Source: JAKAKT01 sp041305385
GTDB lineage: Archaea > Micrarchaeota > Micrarchaeia > Burarchaeales > JAKAKT01
Reading direction: 5' to 3'
NCBI GenBank assembly: GCA_041305385.1
Contig: JBFYLO010000027.1
Span: 1 to 20,743, forward strand
DNA: 20,743 bases
In this document: positions 1 to 6,579 of the stretch, piece after piece
Position numbering within the stretch: the stretch's first letter is position 1
How the letters are laid out: every line of letters begins with the position of its first letter
Position numbers and translations under genes: made by a program
Notes under the pieces: generated by a model
Seen by the model: only the letters and a program-made list of their open reading frames with translations
Databases searched by the model: none
Told to the model about the DNA's origin: nothing

Positions 1-1752
1 GTACTTCTTGTACTCGAGGGCCTGGACCTCTGAATCGATGGCGCTCTTGCACTCCCCTGAGAAGAGGACCGAATCCCGCGGGCTCGAATAGATTGAATTG
101 GAGGCCTGCTTGCACTTGCTCTCCGCAGTCGCCGGATCTGCGCTCAGGAACAGGAAGCTCGCCGTCTTTCTTTCGTTCAGGTATGAATCAGCCTGCTTGT
201 ATTCGTCCTTGGCAGTCTCTATGACCGGGATAATCTCGTTGAGCATTCGCTCATACTCGGCCGTCTTTTCATAGGCTTTGCCGAGCGAGATATCGGCCTG
301 GAGGAACTGCGCGGACTTGGCACTCGCTTTCGAGGCTTCTATGAGCCCGGATATCTCGGCAAGGTTGTAGTTCTGCTTGTACTCGCCAACGGATTTTGAG
401 AGCCTGGTGAAGTTCGTCCTTGCAAGTTCCACCTTCCCGAGGAACTCAAGCGCCGTCCTCCCGTTTAATTCCAGGGAGACGAGGCGCGAGTTGAGGACAG
501 TGAGGTTCTGCTCGGCCTTGGGGATTGAATTCTCCTCGGCGGGCGGCTTGGCCAGCGCGGAGAGCGATTCAAATTCAACTCGTACGGACGTGTACTCCTT
601 CGCGTAATAATCCCCGATGCCGGTGATGTTTATGTCTGCATCCAGCTTGGCGCGGACCTGCGCGAGGCTGTCGTTCATTCGCGTGTAGTTCTGGATGAGC
701 CTTGCGGACAGGAGCGAGGTGTTCTTTGAAAGATTGAAATACGGGTTCTTGAGCTCGAGGGCACCCGAGTAGTTCATCTCCCCGCCGAGCTTGCCCATCT
801 GGTCGCTCAGTGCCACCAGGTCTGCGAGATTTTTCGAGAGGCCAGGGGACTTGACCAAGACGAGGGTCCTGCTGACCATGTCCCGGGTGGCTGAGATGTT
901 GACCTTCACCTGGGAGTAGGTCTCCTGGAACTGATAGACCTCATCGTTCTCATTTTTTTGCCGTATCCTCTGTTCGCTTATCCCTGAGATTACGTTCGAG
1001 TTTTTCTCGATGTTGGGGAGTTCTGCGAGGACGGCCTTTATCTGCGCAAGGCCCTCCTTGATTTCATTGAGCTTCGCAAATGAGAAATTTATCCTTGGGC
1101 AGAAGAAATAGCCCGGGCCAACGGTGAAGAGCCTGTTCTCCTGTATTTCAGTTGCCCTAGCCTCCATTGCCAGGAGGTAGGAGTTGGCGCTGCTCGCTAG
1201 CTCTGCGTTAGCCGGAATCCCGACTGCAGCCTCCTTGAAATCCACGACCGCCTTGTCTATCTCGGCATTCTTGGTCCTCCATGACTGGATGGCGTATATG
1301 AACATGTCTCCGTTGCCCTCGAATGTATCCCTGCAGACTGGGGCGGAAAGGCACGCGTACCTGCAGGTCGAGAAGTCCGTGCACGGGAACCTGTCGACCC
1401 CGGTGTATTGCTCGCACAGGGTCTGCTGCGGATAGCGGGATGCGTTGAAATCAGCCACGTCCAGGACGAGCGCCTGCGTGTCAACGGAGACCTTGTGCTC
1501 TGCGAGGTATTCCGACTTCAGGGCCAGGTATATCGGCACCGGGTCGGTCAGCGGAGGCGAATCGGGATCCAAGAACATCATCGAATCCCTTCCGTTTATT
1601 ATCGCCAGCGTGTATTCTCCGGACTCGGTCGTTATTGCGCGCATGTCGAGGGTCTCGCCTTCAGTCATATAGGACCGTATGTTGCTCTCAAGGCTTGCGC
1701 TCGCCAGGGTAGCCAGCATCAGAAAAGCTAATGCAAGTGCAGATTGTCTCAT
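1..1752 (-). CDS. Secreted sequon-rich helical surface protein (C-terminus outside window)
   Basis: The frame read from the ATG at 1752 stays open for all 584 codons to the window edge, so the 3' end is missing. Residues 1-19 (MRQSALALAFLMLATLASA) are a clear signal peptide with a likely cleavage after ASA. A cysteine cluster follows at about residues 113, 124, 130, 134 and 140, suggesting a small disulfide-bonded module. The rest is hydrophilic and helical, with heptad-like stretches of Leu, Glu and Lys. I count about eleven N-x-S/T sequons (for example NISA, NYSG, NLSK, NYTR, NITG, NLTV, NFTR), consistent with an N-glycosylated cell-surface protein. I do not recognise the family. The start is supported by a TATA box about 29 nt upstream. 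It could be an S-layer or stalk-like component, but that is inference. Confidence 0.8.
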   Translation of the reverse strand, partial: MRQSALALAFLMLATLASASLESNIRSYMTEGETLDMRAITTESGEYTLAIINGRDSMMFLDPDSPPLTDPVPIYLALKSEYLAEHKVSVDTQALVLDVADFNASRYPQQTLCEQYTGVDRFPCTDFSTCRYACLSAPVCRDTFEGNGDMFIYAIQSWRTKNAEIDKAVVDFKEAAVGIPANAELASSANSYLLAMEARATEIQENRLFTVGPGYFFCPRINFSFAKLNEIKEGLAQIKAVLAELPNIEKNSNVISGISEQRIRQKNENDEVYQFQETYSQVKVNISATRDMVSRTLVLVKSPGLSKNLADLVALSDQMGKLGGEMNYSGALELKNPYFNLSKNTSLLSARLIQNYTRMNDSLAQVRAKLDADINITGIGDYYAKEYTSVRVEFESLSALAKPPAEENSIPKAEQNLTVLNSRLVSLELNGRTALEFLGKVELARTNFTRLSKSVGEYKQNYNLAEISGLIEASKASAKSAQFLQADISLGKAYEKTAEYERMLNEIIPVIETAKDEYKQADSYLNERKTASFLFLSADPATAESKCKQASNSIYSSPRDSVLFSGECKSAIDSEVQALEYKKY

Positions 1753-1775
1753 CAGCAGGGATATTTGCCGAACCT

Positions 1776-1786
1776 CTATTAAATAG
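1776..1786. promoter_or_regulatory. Shared bidirectional TATA box
   Basis: The near-palindrome ctattaaatag sits about 29 nt before the minus-strand start at 1752 and about 24 nt before the plus-strand GTG at 1805. It can be read as a TATA element on either strand, and no second candidate is visible in the 52-nt gap. Both genes would then be leaderless or nearly so. Confidence 0.5.
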
Positions 1787-1804
1787 TATCGCCACAATGT
1801 ATCT

Positions 1805-2032
1805 GTGAAAACAGAGATAACTGCATGCATGAGGTGCGGGAGCAGGAACCTTGATTTCACCCCAGGGGACGGGATGGCCGTCTTTACGAAGCTTGGGGTC
1901 GGGCCCATAGGCGGAATCGCCGTTTGCAAAGACTGCGGGAGAGTTGGCGGACCTATAGTATTCGGTAAGGAGAAGGATTACCGGGCTTTCCTTCTGCACC
2001 TGAAGAGGCTGAAAGCTGAAGAAAAGAGTTAA
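1805..2032 (+). CDS. Small zinc-ribbon protein
   Basis: This 75-residue protein carries two knuckles, CMRCG near residue 8 and CKDCG near residue 41, a classic four-cysteine zinc-ribbon arrangement. A basic helical tail follows (HLKRLKAEEKS). It starts with GTG, which lies at leaderless distance from the TATA at 1776-1786. An alternative ATG at 1829 would remove part of the first strand but keep both cysteine pairs. It ends 25 nt before the FAD enzyme on the same strand, so the two may be co-transcribed. The function is unknown: zinc ribbons of this size occur in transcription- and ribosome-associated proteins as well as unassigned ones. Confidence 0.75.
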   Translation: MKTEITACMRCGSRNLDFTPGDGMAVFTKLGVGPIGGIAVCKDCGRVGGPIVFGKEKDYRAFLLHLKRLKAEEKS

Positions 2033-2057
2033 AAACAGGAAATGAAAACTCATTTTG

Positions 2058-3464
2058 ATGAAGACCGTTGTTGTTGGGGCAGGGCCGGCAGGGCTCTTCT
2101 GCGCCTACGAGCTTGCGAAGGCAGGGCTCCAGGTTGAGATTTACGAACGGGGCGAGGAGGTTGAGAAAAGGCTCTGCCCGATGAAGCACACGGGCCTCTG
2201 CGCGAAATGCCCTGAGTGCAATTTCATCCATGGTGTCGGGGGAAATGGGCTCTATTCCGACGGGAAGCTAAACCTCGATCCGGAGATAGGCGGGAATCTC
2301 TTGGAGTTCAGTTCCGAACACGAGGCGAAAAAGCTGGTGGAAGAGATTGATGAGACGTTCACACGGCACGGGGCGCACTCGAAAAAAACAGAGAAGGAGG
2401 ACTACGCGGAGATGATGGTCGCCAGGGCAAAGGCGCATGGCGTCAGGTTCATACCTATACAGCAGAGGCACATGGGCTCCGACAGGCTCCCGGGAATCAT
2501 AGGCTCGTTCGTAGAGGAGATGAAAAGGCTTGGCGTGATGTTTCATACAAGAGCCAATGTAACGGACATTTCGGTGGAAGGAGGAAGGGTCAACGGGGTG
2601 CTCATTGGAAACAGGAAAATTGATGCTGATTATGTTGTCATCGGACCGGGCAGGGGAGGGGCAAAATGGCTCTCCGAAATCTGCGCCAAGCATGGGATTA
2701 AGGCGAGACACCAGCCCATAGACATTGGGGTGAGGGTCGAGGTCCCTGCGGAGATAATGAACGAGGCGACGGCAATCTGCTGGGACCCGAAGTTCCACGT
2801 CAACACGAAAACCCACGATGACCTCGCCCGCACGTTCTGCACCAACCCGCGCGGCTATGTGGTAACAGAGCATTATGGGGATTTCGTCTGCGTGAACGGG
2901 CACTCGCTCAAGGGGAAGAAGTCGGACAACACGAACTTTGCATTCCTTGTCAGGGTCGAACTCACGCAACCTGTGGAGAACACGACCGAATACGGGGAGG
3001 CGGTGGCCCGCATGGCGAGTACCATCGGGGGAGGGAAGCCGATAATCCAGAGGATGGGGGACCTGAAGGCGGGCAGGCGCTCGACCTGGGAGAGGATAGA
3101 GAAAAGCTATGTGAAGCCCACTCTTACAGAGGCAACGCCGGGCGACATCGCCATGAGCCTGCCTGCGAGAATCGTAACTGACATAATAGAAGGGCTCGAG
3201 GCGCTCAACAGGGTGATCCCGGGAATTTCCGAGGACTCGACTCTCCTCTATTCCCCTGAGATAAAGTTCCACGCTCATCGGGTGGAAGTGAAGAAGGATA
3301 TGGAGACGAGCATACCGCATCTGTTCACAGTCGGGGATGGGGCAGGAGTTTCAAGGGGCATCGTGATTGCAGCTGCAACCGGGATGATTGCAGCCCATGA
3401 GATAACCAGGAGGGTTCACGGGCATAACCACTTGCAAACAAATAATGCCAATGGAGGGGGATGA
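2058..3464 (+). CDS. FAD-dependent dehydrogenase, COG2509-like
   Basis: A flavoprotein of 468 residues. The N-terminal dinucleotide-binding loop VGAGPAGL lies near residues 6-13, followed by the acidic strand end (EIYERG) that binds FAD ribose. A four-cysteine stretch, CPMKHTGLCAKCPEC, precedes GVGGNGLYSDGKL; this order is typical of the uncharacterised COG2509 FAD-dependent dehydrogenases. The C-terminal FAD motif is LFTVGDGAGVSRGIVIAAATG, where the GD contacts the flavin. The substrate is unknown. I chose the ATG at 2058; a TTG immediately before it at 2055 is also in frame. The 3' end overlaps the possible upstream start of the next gene, indicating an operon. Family assignment is from motif memory; the enzyme class is secure and the reaction is not. 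Confidence 0.88.
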   Translation: MKTVVVGAGPAGLFCAYELAKAGLQVEIYERGEEVEKRLCPMKHTGLCAKCPECNFIHGVGGNGLYSDGKLNLDPEIGGNLLEFSSEHEAKKLVEEIDETFTRHGAHSKKTEKEDYAEMMVARAKAHGVRFIPIQQRHMGSDRLPGIIGSFVEEMKRLGVMFHTRANVTDISVEGGRVNGVLIGNRKIDADYVVIGPGRGGAKWLSEICAKHGIKARHQPIDIGVRVEVPAEIMNEATAICWDPKFHVNTKTHDDLARTFCTNPRGYVVTEHYGDFVCVNGHSLKGKKSDNTNFAFLVRVELTQPVENTTEYGEAVARMASTIGGGKPIIQRMGDLKAGRRSTWERIEKSYVKPTLTEATPGDIAMSLPARIVTDIIEGLEALNRVIPGISEDSTLLYSPEIKFHAHRVEVKKDMETSIPHLFTVGDGAGVSRGIVIAAATGMIAAHEITRRVHGHNHLQTNNANGGG

Positions 3465-3468
3465 GAAC

Positions 3469-3966
3469 ATGGAAGAGGGCGAGATAGTTTTTTCAGCGAA
3501 ATACGGGAACTGGATTTCGATAAAGAAGATGAGCGTCGATGAGAAGACGAGCCCTGCGGAAGTCGCGCACATGCTCGCAGGAGTCACCAACAATATCGAC
3601 AAGAAGGGATTTGTCTTTCTCGGAATTGACACGGATATGATTGATGCCTATGTGGACAAAGTTGTGGGGAGCAAGAGGAAGAGCTACGGCGCGGTTGTCG
3701 AGATATTCTCCAGCCTCAAGGGCGCAGAGATTAAGGAGGAACTCTTGAAGGCGATAAAACAGGATGTGGCCCCTCTTCCTCCCGATAAGGCGGGCAATCC
3801 GGTTTCTTGGGAAGAGAAGCTCCCGCTCGCAGAATCCTATTTCATGCGGAGCTTGATGACGCGGCTTGGCTTTGATTTCAATATCAATGGCGATGTGCTT
3901 TCAAAACTCTACCCGGACCTGAAGTTCCCGAAGCCCAAGGGCAATTTCGGGAAAAAGAAAAACTAG
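3469..3966 (+). CDS. DUF2666-like archaeal protein
   Basis: A soluble protein of 165 residues with no membrane segment. The opening segment (IVFSAKYGNWISIKKMSVDEKT) resembles, from memory, the archaeal domain of unknown function DUF2666; this match is tentative. The C-terminus is basic (KPKGNFGKKKN). ATGs at 3445 and 3451 are also in frame and would overlap the FAD gene. I prefer 3469 because a GGAGG run at 3453-3457 lies about 11 nt upstream. It probably shares a transcript with the FAD enzyme. Its stop lies inside the four bases CTAG (3963-3966), which also contain the stop of the convergent glycosyltransferase. Confidence 0.75.
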   Translation: MEEGEIVFSAKYGNWISIKKMSVDEKTSPAEVAHMLAGVTNNIDKKGFVFLGIDTDMIDAYVDKVVGSKRKSYGAVVEIFSSLKGAEIKEELLKAIKQDVAPLPPDKAGNPVSWEEKLPLAESYFMRSLMTRLGFDFNINGDVLSKLYPDLKFPKPKGNFGKKKN

Positions 3967-4646
3967 CCTCGGATTGCAAGCCTCAGGACGTTTTTTCCCA
4001 TTGTTAGGGTATCCTTGAGAAGGCTCACTTTTGTTCCTCTGCCTTCTTTCCACTCTATGGGGAATTCGTCCACTCCTAGGCCTGCCCACTGGGCCCTCAC
4101 GAGCAGCTCGGTGTCCCAGAACCAATGGGTGTCCTTCACCTGCTCCAGGAGCGGAAGGACCTTGCTCCTCCTGAACCCCTTGAACCCGCACTGGTGGTCC
4201 TTTATTTTCGAGTGCAAAAGAATGCGAACCAAGAGATTGAAACCCCTACTCATGAAGTCGCGGGTGAAACCCCTGCTGATGTCAGAGCCACGGATGAGCC
4301 TCGAGCCGGTCGAGATTGCCGCCCCCTTCTCGATTCCTTCGATGAGCCGCTTTGTCTTTCCGGGTTCAGAAGCCAAATCGACATCCATATAAAGGACAAT
4401 GTCGCTTTTCGCGTCTCGTATGGCCCTCGAAAGAGCGGCCCCCCTTCCCAACCTCTCATCAGAGTGCAGGACGCGGCAGCGCTTGGCGCTCATCTCCTTG
4501 ATTATTCTTGGGGCATCGTTGCTCCCGTCCTCGGCTATGATTATTTCGTAGTCGAGGCCTGCCAGTTCTTTTGAAATCCTATCGATGAAAGGCCGTATGC
4601 CCTCGGGCTCCTTGTAAACTGGAACGACCACAGTAACATATGACAT
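3963..4646 (-). CDS. GT2 family glycosyltransferase (dolichyl-phosphate sugar synthase-like)
   Basis: A single-domain GT-A enzyme of 227 residues. The start MSYVTVVVPVYKEPEG gives the first nucleotide-binding strand, AEDGSND follows, and MDVDLA supplies the DxD metal site. HQCGFKGFR and HWFWDTELL are signatures of the dolichol-phosphate mannose/glucose synthase-like branch. There is no C-terminal membrane domain, so it may act at the membrane surface or hand a lipid-linked sugar to a GT39 enzyme such as the one at 11846-13354. The frame is open upstream to 4769, but the ATG at 4646 begins the conserved fold and lies about 26 nt from a TATA box, so a leaderless start is likely. A close paralogue lies at 13351-14043. 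Confidence 0.9.
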   Translation of the reverse strand: MSYVTVVVPVYKEPEGIRPFIDRISKELAGLDYEIIIAEDGSNDAPRIIKEMSAKRCRVLHSDERLGRGAALSRAIRDAKSDIVLYMDVDLASEPGKTKRLIEGIEKGAAISTGSRLIRGSDISRGFTRDFMSRGFNLLVRILLHSKIKDHQCGFKGFRRSKVLPLLEQVKDTHWFWDTELLVRAQWAGLGVDEFPIEWKEGRGTKVSLLKDTLTMGKNVLRLAIRG

Positions 4647-4668
4647 GGGAAAACTATGCCGAAAACAA

Positions 4669-4676
4669 TTTATAAA
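4669..4676 (-). promoter_or_regulatory. TATA box of the glycosyltransferase gene
   Basis: TTTATAAA centred about 26 nt before the ATG at 4646. The spacing predicts a leaderless transcript and supports 4646 over the longer frame. Confidence 0.55.
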
Positions 4677-4717
4677 TTCTAATTGACAGGATGCGGCCTC
4701 TGCGGGTAGGGGTAGCG

Positions 4718-4725
4718 TATATAAA
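4718..4725 (+). promoter_or_regulatory. TATA box of the tRNA-Pro gene
   Basis: TATATAAA lies about 51 nt before the mature tRNA 5' end (4773). Initiation about 26 nt downstream would give a leader of roughly 25 nt, which includes the CCATC at 4766-4770 used in the intron 1 BHB. Confidence 0.5.
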
Positions 4726-4776
4726 TTTTGATAACCTAGAAAAGCTAGAAAACCTGTTGGGCGAGCCATCGAGGGG

Positions 4777-4798
4777 ATGATTGTTTAAATCACCTTAA
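4777..4798 (+). other. tRNA intron 1 (22 nt, acceptor stem, position 4/5)
   Basis: A perfect hBHBh' is visible. The outer helix is CCATC (4766-4770, in the 5' leader) with GATGG (4800-4804). The central 4-bp helix is GAGG (4771-4774) with CCTT (4793-4796), including one G-T pair. The 5' bulge is GGA (4775-4777) and the 3' bulge is AAG (4797-4799). The inner helix is TGATT (4778-4782) with AATCA (4788-4792), closed by a 5-nt loop. Cutting after the second base of each bulge restores the G run of the acceptor stem exactly. Confidence 0.85.
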
Positions 4799-4832
4799 GG
4801 ATGGGCTAGCCTGGTATGCTTCCAGGTTTGGG

Positions 4833-4880
4833 ATCAGAAACCTGCGGTTTCCGATACCTTCCACATGACTCTGACAAGAC
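4833..4880 (+). other. tRNA intron 2 (48 nt, canonical position 37/38)
   Basis: The outer helix is the anticodon stem CCAGG/CCTGG. The central helix is TTTG (4827-4830) with CAAG (4875-4878). The 5' bulge is GGA (4831-4833) and the 3' bulge is ACA (4879-4881). The inner helix is TCAG (4834-4837) with CTGA (4871-4874). This is the textbook archaeal splicing-endonuclease substrate. Confidence 0.92.
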
Positions 4881-4901
4881 ACCTGGAGACCCGAGTTCAA
4901 A

Positions 4902-5108
4902 TCACCATCCCTTTTCTTTGAAAAGAAAAGGTCTGGTGGAACCCCAAAAGAAACAATTGCCGGTTGAAGATTCCTTTTGCCCCTCGTGAGGAGGGGGTCA
5001 GGCGCTATTCGCCTGTCGGCGAATGCGCCGCGCTTTTGGCGCAAGCCAAAATGCGCAGGAGGAGCCTGAAACTGGGGGGAGGAAACTTCCTCCCCGCGGT
5101 TCGGAAAA
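4902..5108 (+). other. tRNA intron 3 (207 nt, T loop, position 59/60) carrying five hairpins
   Basis: The T stem CCGAG (4891-4895)/CTCGG (5110-5114) is the outer helix. TTC (4896-4898) pairs with GAA (5104-5106), next to an A-G mismatch, and is flanked by AAT bulges on both strands (4900-4902 and 5107-5109); the inner helix is weak (ACC/GGT). This is a relaxed BHB. Inside are five strong hairpins: 4903-4938 (5 bp plus a 10-bp arm), 4980-4996 (6 bp), 5001-5029 (12 bp, one bulge), 5030-5056 (11 bp, GCAA tetraloop, one bulge) and 5076-5095 (9 bp). A direct repeat AAATC at 4899-4903 and 5106-5110 makes the exact junction ambiguous by a few bases. Confidence 0.72.
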
Positions 5109-5125
5109 TCTCGGTCCCCCCACTA

Positions 5126-5130
5126 TTTTT
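5126..5130 (+). terminator. T-run after tRNA-Pro
   Basis: Five T residues start 4 nt after A73, a plausible archaeal terminator. The AT-rich stretch TTTTTATTA here is also about 27 nt before the pyruvate kinase ATG and may double as its TATA element. Confidence 0.35.
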
Positions 5131-5156
5131 ATTAATCGGTGCTGCCAAAGTGATTC

Positions 5157-6551
5157 ATGAAGAAAACTAAAATCGTCTGCACAATCGGCCCGGCGAGCAT
5201 GTCCTCGGAGAGCTTGGGGCGGATGTGCGGGGCAGGGATGAACTGCGCCAGGATAAACACTGCGCACGGCGATTTCGCCCAATATTCCAAAATAATCAAG
5301 AACGCCCGCTCGGTTTGCAATGTCCCGATAATGATGGACATAAAGGGGCCCGAGGTCAGGGTGCTCGTAAATTCTCCAAAAAAAATCACTGCTGGCGAGC
5401 CCTTCGAAGCGTGGTTTTCCGAAGAGGGGCCGGTCAGGTTTACTTATGATTTCCAGAACGAGGTGGAGGTCGGCGACGAGCTCTTCGTTGCCAACGGAAA
5501 GGTGAGGGCGAGGATAGTTGCGAAAACCACGAAGGGAATCCTGCTCGAGGCAGTGAACGATGGGGTGATTGAGGACAGGAAGAGCGTGAACATCCCAGGA
5601 AGGGAGCTGAAAACCCCGGGCCTCTCGGAAAAGGACAAGAAGTCCATCGAGTTCGCCATAAAGAACAAAGTTGAGTTCATTGCGCTTTCGTTCGTGAGGA
5701 GCGCGGACGATGTGAAGAATCTGAGGAAGCATTTGGGGGAAAGGAGGATTGCTGTAATATCGAAAATCGAGAACCTCCAGGGCGTGAACAACATCGACGA
5801 AATACTTGAGGAGTCCGACGGGATAATGGTGGCGAGGGGCGACCTGGGCGTCGAGATACCCCACGAGAAGATTCCACTCATACAGAAGGAGATAATCAGG
5901 AAGTGCAACCAGCGGGGGAGAATCTCGATAACTGCGACGCAGATGCTCGAGTCGATGATAAGGGCCCCCACCCCCACGAGGGCGGAAACGAGCGACGTGG
6001 CGAATGCGATTCTCGACGGGAGCGATGCCGTGATGCTTTCCGGGGAGACTGCCGTTGGGGCCCATCCGATTGAGGCTGTTGGGACCATGTCGAAAATAGC
6101 CCGCGAGGTGGAGAACTCGGTCCCGAACAGGGTCCGAATGACCGGCTACTTCAACATTTCCGACACTGTGAGCAAGTCAATCCACCACATTACTGAGATA
6201 ATGCCCCTTGACAAGATAGTGCCCATAACCCGCTCTGGCTACACGGCCCGCATGATTGCCCGCTTCAGGCTCGACGTCCCGATTATCGCGGTTACCGACG
6301 ACCCCATAACCGCGGGCCAGCTCGGGCTGATTTTCGGGGTCTTGCCCGTCAGGATAGGCAAGGTCCCGCAGACGAAGAGGGTCCTCAGGGTTGCGGAATA
6401 CCTCTGCCGGAGGGGGTTGCTCCAGAAGGACGAGACCGTGCTTTTCACCTCCGGGGTCAGGACGAGCCAGAAGCACGCGAGCAACCTCATTGAAATCCAC
6501 AAGGCTGCTGAGCTGTTGAAATTCAGCTCGCTTGGAAGGAAAGGAGCGTGA
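5157..6551 (+). CDS. pyk: Pyruvate kinase
   Basis: A protein of 464 residues, full length for the family. It converts phosphoenolpyruvate and ADP to pyruvate and ATP in the cytosol. The start MKKTKIVCTIGPAS is the canonical first strand. Motifs in order: RINTAHGD near 32-39, MDIKGPEVRV near 60-69, SKIEN with the catalytic lysine, MVARGDLGVEIP with the Mg-binding acidic residues, and ATQMLESM followed by TRAETSDVANAILDGSDAVMLSGET, the family signature. The C-terminal regulatory-type domain is present (RSGYTARMIARFR). Two positions that, from memory, supply potassium ligands in animal enzymes (Ser in RxNxSHG and Thr in DTKGPE) are Ala and Ile here. The ATG is 34 nt after the tRNA; no other glycolytic gene is adjacent. 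Confidence 0.97.
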   Translation: MKKTKIVCTIGPASMSSESLGRMCGAGMNCARINTAHGDFAQYSKIIKNARSVCNVPIMMDIKGPEVRVLVNSPKKITAGEPFEAWFSEEGPVRFTYDFQNEVEVGDELFVANGKVRARIVAKTTKGILLEAVNDGVIEDRKSVNIPGRELKTPGLSEKDKKSIEFAIKNKVEFIALSFVRSADDVKNLRKHLGERRIAVISKIENLQGVNNIDEILEESDGIMVARGDLGVEIPHEKIPLIQKEIIRKCNQRGRISITATQMLESMIRAPTPTRAETSDVANAILDGSDAVMLSGETAVGAHPIEAVGTMSKIAREVENSVPNRVRMTGYFNISDTVSKSIHHITEIMPLDKIVPITRSGYTARMIARFRLDVPIIAVTDDPITAGQLGLIFGVLPVRIGKVPQTKRVLRVAEYLCRRGLLQKDETVLFTSGVRTSQKHASNLIEIHKAAELLKFSSLGRKGA

Positions 6552-6579
6552 AACTTCTGCTGGACAAATTTCCACAGAA

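Larger units (their letters stand above)
4773..5122 (+). tRNA. tRNA-Pro (UGG) interrupted by three introns
   Basis: Joining 4773-4776, 4799-4832, 4881-4901 and 5109-5122 gives a 73-nt cloverleaf. The acceptor GGGGGGA pairs 7/7 with TCCCCCC (5115-5121), with A73 at 5122; CCA is not encoded. T8 and G9 are 4802-4803. The D arm is GGCT/TGCT with loop AGCCTGGTA, carrying A14, G15, G18, G19 and A21. The anticodon stem CCAGG/CCTGG is perfect and the loop TTTGGGA gives anticodon TGG. The variable loop is AGAC, and the T arm is CCGAG/CTCGG with loop TTCAAAT. No uninterrupted reading gives a valid acceptor or T stem. Introns are at 4777-4798 (4/5), 4833-4880 (37/38) and 4902-5108 (59/60). The first two have canonical BHB motifs; the third is relaxed. 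Pyruvate kinase begins 34 nt downstream. Confidence 0.88.

Noticed and set aside
1184..1731. Short plus- and minus-strand frames inside 1-1752
   Set aside because: All are shadows of the single open minus-strand frame with a signal peptide.
2268..3320. Minus-strand reading frame of 350 codons opposite the FAD enzyme
   Set aside because: Shadow of a well-supported flavoprotein gene; no domain features.
4799..4915. A simple one-intron tRNA ending at CCATCCC near 4911
   Set aside because: The T stem would be CCGAG against CACCA (three mismatches) and the 5' acceptor would not pair. The three-intron model pairs everything.
4902..5108. Insertion of a mobile element into the tRNA T loop, with AAATC as target duplication
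   Set aside because: No terminal inverted repeats or transposase. A relaxed BHB is present, and two other introns in the same gene have perfect BHBs. Not fully excluded; kept as an alternative origin.
4790..5170. Small frames on both strands in the tRNA region
   Set aside because: They lie across tRNA exons and intron hairpins, with no start signals or protein features.
4998..6065. Minus-strand reading frame of 355 codons opposite pyruvate kinase
   Set aside because: Antisense to a certain gene, with no recognisable motifs and Arg/Pro/His-rich shadow composition.
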